In this document: in pieces, positions 14,915 through 20,441 of the stretch | How the letters are laid out: the number at the start of each line of letters is the position of its first letter | Position numbering within the stretch: the first letter of the stretch is position 1 | Assembly (NCBI GenBank): GCA_009775375.1 | Contig: VSPO01000229.1 | Span: forward strand, 1-20,441 | Length of the DNA stretch: 20,441 nt | From: Muribaculaceae bacterium | Lineage (GTDB): Bacteria; Bacteroidota; Bacteroidia; Bacteroidales; Muribaculaceae | Reading direction: 5' to 3' | Notes under the pieces: model-generated | What the model was told of the DNA's origin: nothing | Seen by the model: the letters and a program-made list of their open reading frames with translations, nothing else | Database searches by the model: none | Translations under genes and position numbers: made by a program

Positions 14915-15352
14915 TTAACTGAAAGAGGGGCCGGTGCTGTAGGAGTCGCCTCTTTTGATGAGTTCGAAGGAGGAGTGAGGGACATTCCAGATGGGGCGGG
15001 GCAGACCCCAGTAGACTACTTTGTAGATTTTGCTTGTATCGAAGCCGATGGCGGTGGTGTCTTCTCCGGCGCGGGTGTATATCTGCAGGAAATCACCTTT
15101 CTCCAGTTCGATGTCGTCGAATGTGAGGAATCGACATTTGGCGTAATCGGGAAGACCTGTGGTCATGTCTTCCACAATGTATGTCAGGATATAATCGTAC
15201 AAGGAGGAGATGTTTTCGGTGGCTTTTAGGACCAAGTTTTCGTTCTCAAAGTCTCCGGGGCAGTTGAAGGCTTCAAGGGTGAACGGGAATCGGGTGACAG
15301 AGTTGAAGAGATCCTCGAGGTTTTCGTCTGGTTCGAGTGGTATGAATTCCAT
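14915..15352 (-). CDS. Hypothetical protein, 145 aa
   Basis: ATG at 15350-15352. It is acidic and soluble with no signal peptide. An N-terminal half is rich in Leu, Phe and Glu; from about residue 70 a beta-rich half follows (KCRFLTFDDIELEKGDFLQI, then YTRAGED, VVYWGLPRPIWNVP). The second half reads like a small beta-barrel. I do not recognise the family. Composition and codon pattern look like a real gene, and overlapping frames on both strands are weaker. It stands alone between repeat-filled gaps, so it is probably a single-gene unit. Confidence 0.65.
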   Translation of the reverse strand: MEFIPLEPDENLEDLFNSVTRFPFTLEAFNCPGDFENENLVLKATENISSLYDYILTYIVEDMTTGLPDYAKCRFLTFDDIELEKGDFLQIYTRAGEDTTAIGFDTSKIYKVVYWGLPRPIWNVPHSSFELIKRGDSYSTGPSFS

Positions 15353-15745
15353 ATGGCGGTAGTTTTTTAGATAAGCGGAAGGTTAGTTCGGACTGAGCAC
15401 CGCAGGCCGGGGACGTCCTGCGCTCCATGCTGGACTCGGCGCGGACTCGTTTGGACTCGGCGTTGACTCGTTTGGACAGGGATGGATACATAGGGACATA
15501 AAGTCATAAAATCATAAGATTTTGTTATTTTTGATTTTATGTTGTTTTGTATCGGCTTGTGAAGAAGTTAGTTCGTACTCGGCGCGGACGGTAGTCGCAG
15601 GCCGGGGACGTCCTGCGCTCCATGCTGGACTCGGTGCTGACGGTAGTAGGCCGAAGGCTCGGAGGCCTGCTCTCCATGCTGGACGGGAAGCGATAATCTG
15701 ACTGTAAGTCTGTTTATCAAGCCGATTGGGCATTCTATTTTTTGG
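15353..15745. repeat. Repeat-filled intergenic region (AT-hairpin + GC-hairpin units)
   Basis: 393 bp with no credible gene. It holds a GC-rich hairpin unit (15401-15422), 'ggactcggcg' spacers, an AT-rich hairpin unit (15495-15543), a second GC unit (15596-15617) and a variant GC unit (15653-15670). Open frames here (such as 15512-15733 and 15568-15819) arise from the repeat and recur wherever the repeat occurs. Confidence 0.8.
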
Positions 15746-16231
15746 TCACTCGTAGAAGTTTTCGGCGAGTGCTTTGATTGCGGGAGAAGAGGATTTGCAG
15801 AGTTCGTTGTAGAGGTCAATAAAGTATCTGACAGTCGAGCTTACTTCTGATAATATCTCCGGACTGCCAATGGCTTCCAGATAATTTGGGAATGATTTTT
15901 CGATATCGTAGAAGATACGGGTCTCTAAATTGTCGCCGTTCATTTCGTTGAGGATAACGTATTTGCTTTTCGAGGAGAGCAGTTCCATAAGTTTGGGATG
16001 CTTATCTATATTAATGCCTTGGTTCTTCAAGACTTTTTCGAACAGGCCATCGGAGAAACTGCCGCATACGATTGAAAGTCGAACTGCATTCGAACAGACT
16101 TCGACATTCACCACGGCATGCCATCTGTCTTTGAGTCTTCGATAGAACTCTATACAATCCTTACGGATTGCAATGGTGACATTATTACCGGCATAGTAGG
16201 TCGGTGCCTTTTCCTGGAAGAATGTTTTCAT
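15746..16231 (-). CDS. Hypothetical protein, 161 aa
   Basis: ATG at 16229-16231. Soluble and mixed alpha/beta. The N-terminal half has alternating hydrophobic strands (NVTIAIRKDCIEF, WHAVVNVEVCSNAVRLSIVC), the middle is helical, and the C-terminus has a long helix from about 128. The layout faintly recalls the DUF4268 type of domain found at the end of nuclease-like proteins, but no diagnostic motif is visible, so I leave the function open. It is a single gene between two repeat-filled gaps. Confidence 0.65.
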   Translation of the reverse strand: MKTFFQEKAPTYYAGNNVTIAIRKDCIEFYRRLKDRWHAVVNVEVCSNAVRLSIVCGSFSDGLFEKVLKNQGINIDKHPKLMELLSSKSKYVILNEMNGDNLETRIFYDIEKSFPNYLEAIGSPEILSEVSSTVRYFIDLYNELCKSSSPAIKALAENFYE

Positions 16232-16413
16232 GATTTATCAGCTTGGGTTGGAAGTTAGTTCGGACTGAGCACCGCAGGCCGGGGACGTCCTGCGCTCCAT
16301 GCTGGACTCGGCGCGGACGGTAGTAGGCCGCAGGCTCGGAGGTCTGCTCCCCATGCTGGACGGGGCGTTGATCAGGGGTTGGGCCAGTGCTGAGGGCAGT
16401 GTTTTTTATGTAA
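16232..16413. repeat. Intergenic repeats: GC-hairpin types A and B in tandem
   Basis: The spacer contains a type A hairpin (16273-16294, arms CGCAGG/CCTGCG) followed by a type B hairpin (16330-16347, arms GCAGGC/GTCTGC, one G-U pair). Each is followed by CATGCTGGAC. No AT-rich hairpin unit accompanies this copy. Confidence 0.75.
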
Positions 16414-17544
16414 TTATTTTGGAGGGATTTTGCTATTGATCACTTCTTTCCCTATTTCCATTGCGAGCCTGTCATACTTATCCGGAAATGCTGCAATAAA
16501 TCCGCAAATGCGTTGCTCATCAAATTCTATTTCTCTTTTCTTTCTGTTATAGAATATTTTGCATCTCCACATTGGGAAAAAGAATGGTGAGATAATTCCA
16601 TTTAACAACAAGAAAATTGCAATGGCGAAGGCCAATATATCCTTATCTGCAAGAAAGCCGATATCAGTGTATGCTACTGGGAATTCTAATTTAAAAATAA
16701 GACCAATAATTGCGGAATAAACGATGATTGCTAAAAGGTGTCCGATACAATGGGAGTATGAATAGTATCCTTTTATATTGCAATTGCTTAATCTGACAAT
16801 TCCTATTAATGAGATAGGCAAACTGAATGAGAGAACATTGATTACGATTTTACCAAAGGCATTCAATGTCTCCCAAGGAAACCACCTTAGGATTGCAAAA
16901 TATATAAAACCACATAGCAGATATTTAAGGATGGCTCCGCCATAAACTCCTAATTTGCAATCAATCAATTGCCATATTGCACCCTTTGGCCTTTTTTCAT
17001 GAGGTTGAGCACTATGAATCATGAATGTTGACCAAATGCTTATCCAATAGATAGATGAAATAATGAGAGATACGAAGATGGCGAATATGAATGCCGGGGA
17101 TTCTTTTGGTAGGAAATGGCTGACTTCGTCAAGAAGGAAAATCAATAATCCATAGCCAAGGCAGTATATCGGGGCCAAAACTTGTTCGATGTATTTCTTT
17201 ACAGAATCAATCGGGAGGTAGGATTCGGAAATATCAGCTTGATAGCCGAAAACGTTTATTGTGGTCTCATAATTGAGAATCTGGGCTTTGGTTTTTACTT
17301 GTCGTGACACATGGGATGAATTCCCGGCAATTTCAACCACTTTGAGATAAGACTCGGATTCTTTGAATTTGTTGATGGAATCTGCTATCTTTCTTTCAAA
17401 ATCAGCGAGATAAGATATGATCCTACCACTCATTCCTGCCACTAACCGCATTATGAAATTGTTTTTCTCGTCAAGGAAAATACAAAGCACATTAAGCGTC
17501 ATTATGACACCAATGAATGTCTGAGATTTTTCCAACAGTTCCAT
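16414..17544 (-). CDS. Multi-pass membrane protein of unknown function
   Basis: 376 residues from the ATG at 17542-17544; the open frame begins at a TTG five codons upstream, but the ATG is preferred. A possible N-terminal hydrophobic segment (8-24) is followed by an amphipathic, charged cytosolic or linker part (40-110). Six likely spans then lie at about 121-138, 150-176, 202-221, 231-251, 266-285 and 302-324, with a basic, then mixed-charge tail. No transporter or enzyme motif is recognised. It starts 26 bp after the stop of the 190-aa gene and must be transcribed with it. A small cytosolic protein followed by a membrane protein is a layout seen in several abortive-infection systems, but that is only inference here. 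Confidence 0.7.
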   Translation of the reverse strand: MELLEKSQTFIGVIMTLNVLCIFLDEKNNFIMRLVAGMSGRIISYLADFERKIADSINKFKESESYLKVVEIAGNSSHVSRQVKTKAQILNYETTINVFGYQADISESYLPIDSVKKYIEQVLAPIYCLGYGLLIFLLDEVSHFLPKESPAFIFAIFVSLIISSIYWISIWSTFMIHSAQPHEKRPKGAIWQLIDCKLGVYGGAILKYLLCGFIYFAILRWFPWETLNAFGKIVINVLSFSLPISLIGIVRLSNCNIKGYYSYSHCIGHLLAIIVYSAIIGLIFKLEFPVAYTDIGFLADKDILAFAIAIFLLLNGIISPFFFPMWRCKIFYNRKKREIEFDEQRICGFIAAFPDKYDRLAMEIGKEVINSKIPPK

Positions 17545-17570
17545 GCTGCGGTGTTTCAATAGATTAAATG

Positions 17571-18143
17571 TTAAACTGCAGCTCTGCGAGAAAGTTCCTT
17601 GAGCTTATTGAAAGAATCATCGGGGGAGAGCATATCGGGAGAAGTGCCAATTTTGCAGATTGCCTCATGCTTTTGAGGATCGAGTTCAATTCTCACCATC
17701 TTCCTGTCGTCGTCTGTGTATGTAATGTGTGGAATTTCCTTTTTGTTGCCAATATATTCAGGTAGATAAAAGAGGTCTAACCCCAATTTGCTTAAAAATA
17801 TGCGCCTTGGGATGATAAGGTCATCGAAGTATTCGTCTTTGAAATCCTCCAGTATTATGTCAATGTGTGAGTCGTCATAGCTTAGGAATTCCTGAAGGGC
17901 ATAAGACATTCTATCCATTAAATCTTGTGCTGAACTTGAGTCGGATTCCTGGATGTGTTTATAAAAGCCCTTTCTAAATACTGACATTTCACCACAAAAC
18001 ATCTTTATTTTTTTTGCATTTTCGAGCATTACAAGCATAATCACAGCATTATGCCGACGATCGGAATTCATAGTATAGTGCCATTCGTTCCGCTTGTAGG
18101 CGTCCGTCAGTTCTTCGTAATATTTCTTTAGTTCTGTGGTCAT
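17571..18143 (-). CDS. Hypothetical cytosolic protein, 190 aa, partner of the membrane protein
   Basis: I place the start at the ATG 18141-18143. The open frame reaches a TTG at 18173, but that codon lies in the promoter's -7 box and cannot be on the transcript. Visible parts: an N-terminal helix, RHNAVIMLVMLENAKKIKMF (30-49) with MFCGEMSVFRKGFY (48-61), a helical stretch with IDIILEDF (94-101), and a beta hairpin ITYTDDDRKMVRIEL (140-154) before a Phe/Leu helix. The strand-helix pattern and the late hairpin loosely recall small PLD-fold-like proteins, yet no HKD motif is present, so no catalytic role is claimed. It is the first gene of a two-gene unit. Confidence 0.72.
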   Translation of the reverse strand: MTTELKKYYEELTDAYKRNEWHYTMNSDRRHNAVIMLVMLENAKKIKMFCGEMSVFRKGFYKHIQESDSSSAQDLMDRMSYALQEFLSYDDSHIDIILEDFKDEYFDDLIIPRRIFLSKLGLDLFYLPEYIGNKKEIPHITYTDDDRKMVRIELDPQKHEAICKIGTSPDMLSPDDSFNKLKELSRRAAV

Positions 18144-18170
18144 GTTAAAGATGGTGAGGTGTTTGTGATG

Positions 18171-18202
18171 CAAAAATACAATAAAAATCTATTGTTGACA
18201 AA
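18171..18202 (-). promoter_or_regulatory. Consensus Bacteroidetes promoter for the two-gene unit
   Basis: On the minus strand the DNA reads TTTG (18199-18202), 20 bases, then TATTTTTG (18171-18178). This is an exact fit to the -33 TTTG / -7 TAnnTTTG pattern used by the primary sigma factor of Bacteroidetes, at the standard spacing. Transcription should begin about 18164-18168, giving a leader of some 20-25 bases before the ATG at 18143. Confidence 0.8.
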
Positions 18203-18735
18203 GAAATTTTCATTAAAAATCAAAAATACGGTTCTTTTATGAATTTTTGTGTTTTTAAATTCTGCATCCTTGGGTTAGAGTCCAACACATGTTTAACTCT
18301 TAACAAATGAGGGTTGCGCTTATAGAATCACTTTTCGGCTCGCTCGGACTGAGCACGGTGGACTCGGATGGATACAGAATGACAAAAAGTCATAATTTGT
18401 TGTTGTTTTTTGATTTTATGTCTTTTTGTATCGGCTTGTGAGGAGGTTAGTTCGGACTCGGCGCGGACGGTAGTCGCAGGCCGGGGACGTCCTGCGCTCC
18501 ATGCTGGACTCGGCGTGGACTCGGATGGACTCGGATGGATACAGGAGGACATAATATCATAAAATCATAAGATTTTGTTGTTTTTGATTTTATGTCTTTT
18601 TGTATCGGCTTGTGAAGAAGTTAGTTCGGACTCGGCGCGGACGGTAGTCGCAGGCCGGGGACGTCCTGCGCTCCATGCTGGACGGGGTGCGCTATGCGCA
18701 AAGTGTTAAGTAGTAGGGATTAAGGATGAAGGGTT
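18203..18735. repeat. Intergenic region with a tandem pair of composite repeats
   Basis: Next to the promoter is AT-rich unique DNA (18203-18335). Then come two copies of a composite unit with a period of about 167 bp (18370-18536 and 18537-18684). Each is GGATACAG, an AT-rich hairpin part, TGTATCGGCTTGTGA, a 'ggactcggcgcggacgg' part, a GC-rich hairpin (18475-18496 and 18649-18670) and CATGCTGGAC. A short palindrome TGCGCTATGCGCA and a TTAAGGATGAAG repeat follow before the dehydrogenase stop. The frame 18328-18552 is repeat-derived. Confidence 0.8.
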
Positions 18736-20148
18736 TCAGTCGCGTTTGAAGATATCGCGGGTGTATACTTTGGTGGCGATGTCGGCGAGGGAGGGGTCGT
18801 TGCGGTTGGCGAGGATGGCGGCGCTTTGCGCCTTGAATTCGGCGAGGTCGTTGACGACGCGGCTGCCGAAGAAGGTGGTGCCGTCGGGGAGGGTGGGTTC
18901 GTAGATGATGACGGTGGCTCCTTTGGCTTTGATGCGTTTCATGACTCCCTGGATGGAGGACTGACGGAAGTTGTCGGAGTTGGATTTCATCGTGAGCCTA
19001 TAAACGCCGATAATTGGAGTCGTTAGTCGGGAGTCGTTAGTCGTTTGTTGGGAGTCGTTAGTCGTTAGTTTTTGAGTTGGGAGGGTGCCGTTATAATCGG
19101 GGTTGGTGGTGTAGTCGTACCAGCCGGACATGCGGAGGACTTGGTCGGCGATGAAGTCTTTTCGGGTGCGGTTGCTTTCGACGATGGCCGACATCATGTT
19201 CTGGGGAACGTCGGCGTAGTTGGCGAGAAGCTGTTTGGTGTCTTTGGGAAGGCAGTAACCGCCGTAGCCGAAAGAGGGATTGTTGTAGTGGGTGCCGATA
19301 CGGGGGTCAAGTCCGACGCCTTCGATGATTGCCTGTGAGTCGAGTCCTTTGACTTCGGCGTAGGTGTCGAGTTCGTTGAAGTAGCTGACGCGTAGGGCGA
19401 GGTAGGTGTTGGCAAAGAGTTTTACTGCCTCGGCTTCTTTCATGCCCATGTAGAGGGTCGGGATGTCCTGCTTTATCGCGCCCTGCTGGAGGAGGGATGC
19501 GAATATGTGCGCCGCCTCGTTCATTCGGTCGATGTCGGTGACGGCAGCTATGGCAGCGTTTTCTTCGGCAAATTCCGGACGGTCGATTATTTTCGGTATT
19601 CCGGCTATGATGCGGGATGGATAGAGGTTGTCGTATAGGGCCTTTGACTCGCGGAGGAATTCGGGGAAGAAGAGGAGGTTGAATGCCGACGAAGTCGGCA
19701 AAGAATTAAGGTTTAAGGATGAAGTATTAAGGGAGAGTTTTTGGGCGTATTTGACGTAGAGGGTGCGGCAGTAGCCGACGGGGATGGTGGATTTTATGAC
19801 CATCACGGCGTCGGGGTTGACGCTGAGGACGAGGTCGATTACGTCTTCGATGCAATGGGTGTCGAAGTAGTTTTTGACCGGGTCGTAGTTGGTGGGGGCC
19901 GCTATGACAACGAAATCGGCGTTGCGGTATGCCGCCGCGCCGTCGAGGGTCGCTGTCAGATCGAGATCCTTCTCGGCAAGGTATTTCTCGATGTACTCGT
20001 CCTGGATGGGGGATTTGCGGGCGTTGATTAGCTCGACTTTCTCCGGTATTACGTCAACAGCTGTGACGTGGTTGTGTTGGGCAAGGAGGGTTGCTATGGA
20101 AAGACCGACGTAGCCAGTGCCGGCCACTGCTATATTGTATTGTTTCAT
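18736..20148 (-). CDS. ugd: UDP-glucose/GDP-mannose family nucleotide sugar dehydrogenase
   Basis: 470 residues from the ATG at 20146-20148 (MKQYNIAVAGTGYVG); the frame extends 17 codons further but those match no family member. It oxidises a nucleotide sugar C6 alcohol to the acid with two NAD+, most likely UDP-Glc to UDP-GlcA. NAD-binding glycines are 10, 12 and 15; FFPEFLRESKALYDNLYPSR spans 160-179; the catalytic Cys299 is in GYGGYCLPKDT. The C-terminal UDP-binding domain begins PIIGVYRLTMKSNSDNF. Two stretches look foreign: 137-154 (Ser/Asn/Leu-rich) and about 355-377 (Thr/Asn/Asp/Ser-rich), encoded by intergenic-type repeats in frame. All catalytic parts are intact, so activity is plausible. 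It is GC-rich and separate from the polysaccharide operon, probably serving several glycans. Confidence 0.88.
   Translation of the reverse strand: MKQYNIAVAGTGYVGLSIATLLAQHNHVTAVDVIPEKVELINARKSPIQDEYIEKYLAEKDLDLTATLDGAAAYRNADFVVIAAPTNYDPVKNYFDTHCIEDVIDLVLSVNPDAVMVIKSTIPVGYCRTLYVKYAQKLSLNTSSLNLNSLPTSSAFNLLFFPEFLRESKALYDNLYPSRIIAGIPKIIDRPEFAEENAAIAAVTDIDRMNEAAHIFASLLQQGAIKQDIPTLYMGMKEAEAVKLFANTYLALRVSYFNELDTYAEVKGLDSQAIIEGVGLDPRIGTHYNNPSFGYGGYCLPKDTKQLLANYADVPQNMMSAIVESNRTRKDFIADQVLRMSGWYDYTTNPDYNGTLPTQKLTTNDSQQTTNDSRLTTPIIGVYRLTMKSNSDNFRQSSIQGVMKRIKAKGATVIIYEPTLPDGTTFFGSRVVNDLAEFKAQSAAILANRNDPSLADIATKVYTRDIFKRD
19016..19070. repeat. GGAGTCGTTAGTC repeat array inside the dehydrogenase gene
   Basis: Three exact copies of the 13-mer begin at 19016, 19030 and 19051, followed by a partial copy. 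They encode the Thr/Asn/Asp/Ser-rich stretch between the central helix domain and the UDP-binding domain. The same AGTCGTTAGTC word occurs between genes at 8516-8541. Confidence 0.85.
19685..19735. repeat. Hairpin plus TTAAGGATGAAGTATTAAGG repeat inside the dehydrogenase gene
   Basis: A perfect 7-bp hairpin TGCCGAC-gaa-GTCGGCA (19685-19701) is followed by TTTAAGGATGAAGTATTAAG (19712-19731). The second word resembles intergenic copies at 1720-1745, 18720-18731 and 20330-20360. It encodes the foreign stretch at about residues 137-154. Confidence 0.75.
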
Positions 20149-20338
20149 AATGGCTTTGTTGTTAGATATAGCGGACAGGAGAGGGATACAGAATGACATA
20201 TTATCATAGAGAACATAATTTTTGTTTTTTTGATTTTATGTTGTTTTGTATCGGCGCTAGACTCGGCGCGGACGGTAGTAGGCCGCAGGCTCGGAGGCCT
20301 GCTCCCCATGCTGGACGCGGCGTAATCGCCTTAATACT
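20149..20338. repeat. Intergenic AT-hairpin plus GC-hairpin type B unit
   Basis: Upstream of the dehydrogenase, a GGATACAG-led AT-rich hairpin unit (20184-20252) joins a type B GC hairpin (20285-20302, arms GCAGGC/GCCTGC) followed by CATGCTGGAC. No TAnnTTTG box is seen here, so the dehydrogenase promoter was not located. The + strand frame 20193-20426 comes from the repeat. Confidence 0.75.
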
Positions 20339-20441
20339 TTATCCTTTATGCTTCATACTTTCCGCGGCGGCGGATTGGAGGTCGGTGTATTCGATTAGGA
20401 GCTCGCGCTCGGTGATGTCGCGGTAGGGGGTGTAGCTGGCG
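20339..20441 (-). CDS. C-terminal end of an unidentified protein (partial)
   Basis: A frame entering from the right edge encodes about 33 residues (ASYTPYRDITERELLIEY, then TDLQSAAAES) and stops at 20339-20341. The Glu/Leu/Tyr pattern and regular codon use look like a genuine C-terminal helix. The last residues (MKHKG) and the stop fall in a TATGAAGCATAAAGG repeat, so the end of the gene may have been reshaped by it. The family cannot be told from this fragment. Confidence 0.5.
   Translation of the reverse strand, partial: ASYTPYRDITERELLIEYTDLQSAAAESMKHKG

Noticed and set aside
17571..18143. PLD-type nuclease assignment for the 190-aa protein
   Set aside because: There is no HxKxxxxD motif; the likeness is only in strand-helix pattern, so no catalytic function is claimed.
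18144..18173. Upstream TTG start for the 190-aa protein
   Set aside because: The TTG is within the -7 promoter box, upstream of any expected transcript start.
18328..18552. Frame encoding a PAWSAGRPRPATTV-type protein
   Set aside because: The same peptide arises at 15512-15733 and wherever the GC-rich repeat occurs; it is translated repeat, not a gene.
18370..18684. CRISPR-like array
   Set aside because: The two units are about 167 bp long and repeated over their whole length, with no unique spacers; they are intergenic composite repeats with no cas genes nearby.

Overview
The window looks like a Bacteroidales chromosome, most like the mouse-gut Muribaculaceae. This rests on protein style, on promoters of the TTTG-N20-TAnnTTTG type, and on many short mosaic intergenic repeats; no marker gene fixes the genus. 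Every gene I can support reads leftward (minus strand), so transcription order is high to low coordinate.

Right part (20441 to 14900): the 3' end of an unidentified gene, then a UDP-glucose/GDP-mannose-type nucleotide sugar dehydrogenase. Next, behind a textbook Bacteroidetes promoter, come a small cytosolic protein and a multi-pass membrane protein, followed by two small genes of unknown function. The gaps are filled with repeats: an AT-rich hairpin unit joined to a GC-rich hairpin unit. Two other short repeat types sit in frame inside the dehydrogenase.

Centre (14798 to 1858): a surface-polysaccharide (capsule or O-antigen) operon. It holds a Wzx-type flippase, a DegT/DnrJ sugar aminotransferase, a hexapeptide acyltransferase, a two-gene DUF262 + HEPN module, a WecF-like (GT56) transferase, a GT8-like transferase, an EpsG/Wzy-like polymerase, a GT4, two GT2 enzymes and an SDR epimerase. 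Aminotransferase + acetyltransferase + GT56 together suggest a 4-acetamido-4,6-dideoxyhexose (Fuc4NAc-like) residue. Two deleted IS66-family relics in the same orientation bracket the AT-rich GT8-wzy-GT4-GT2 block, and a lone IS66 end lies just upstream of the flippase, so the locus looks assembled from cassettes. A strong rho-independent terminator follows the operon at about 1587-1614.

Left part (1430 to 159): a Panacea-domain (SocA/DUF4065) antitoxin followed by a GNAT-like protein, a probable PanAT toxin-antitoxin pair.

The best candidates for undescribed biology are the DUF262-HEPN pair tightly embedded in the polysaccharide operon, the promoter-equipped small protein/membrane protein pair, the cassette structure defined by IS66 relics, and the in-frame colonisation of the dehydrogenase by intergenic repeats. 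No database search could be run, so family names come from motifs read by eye.
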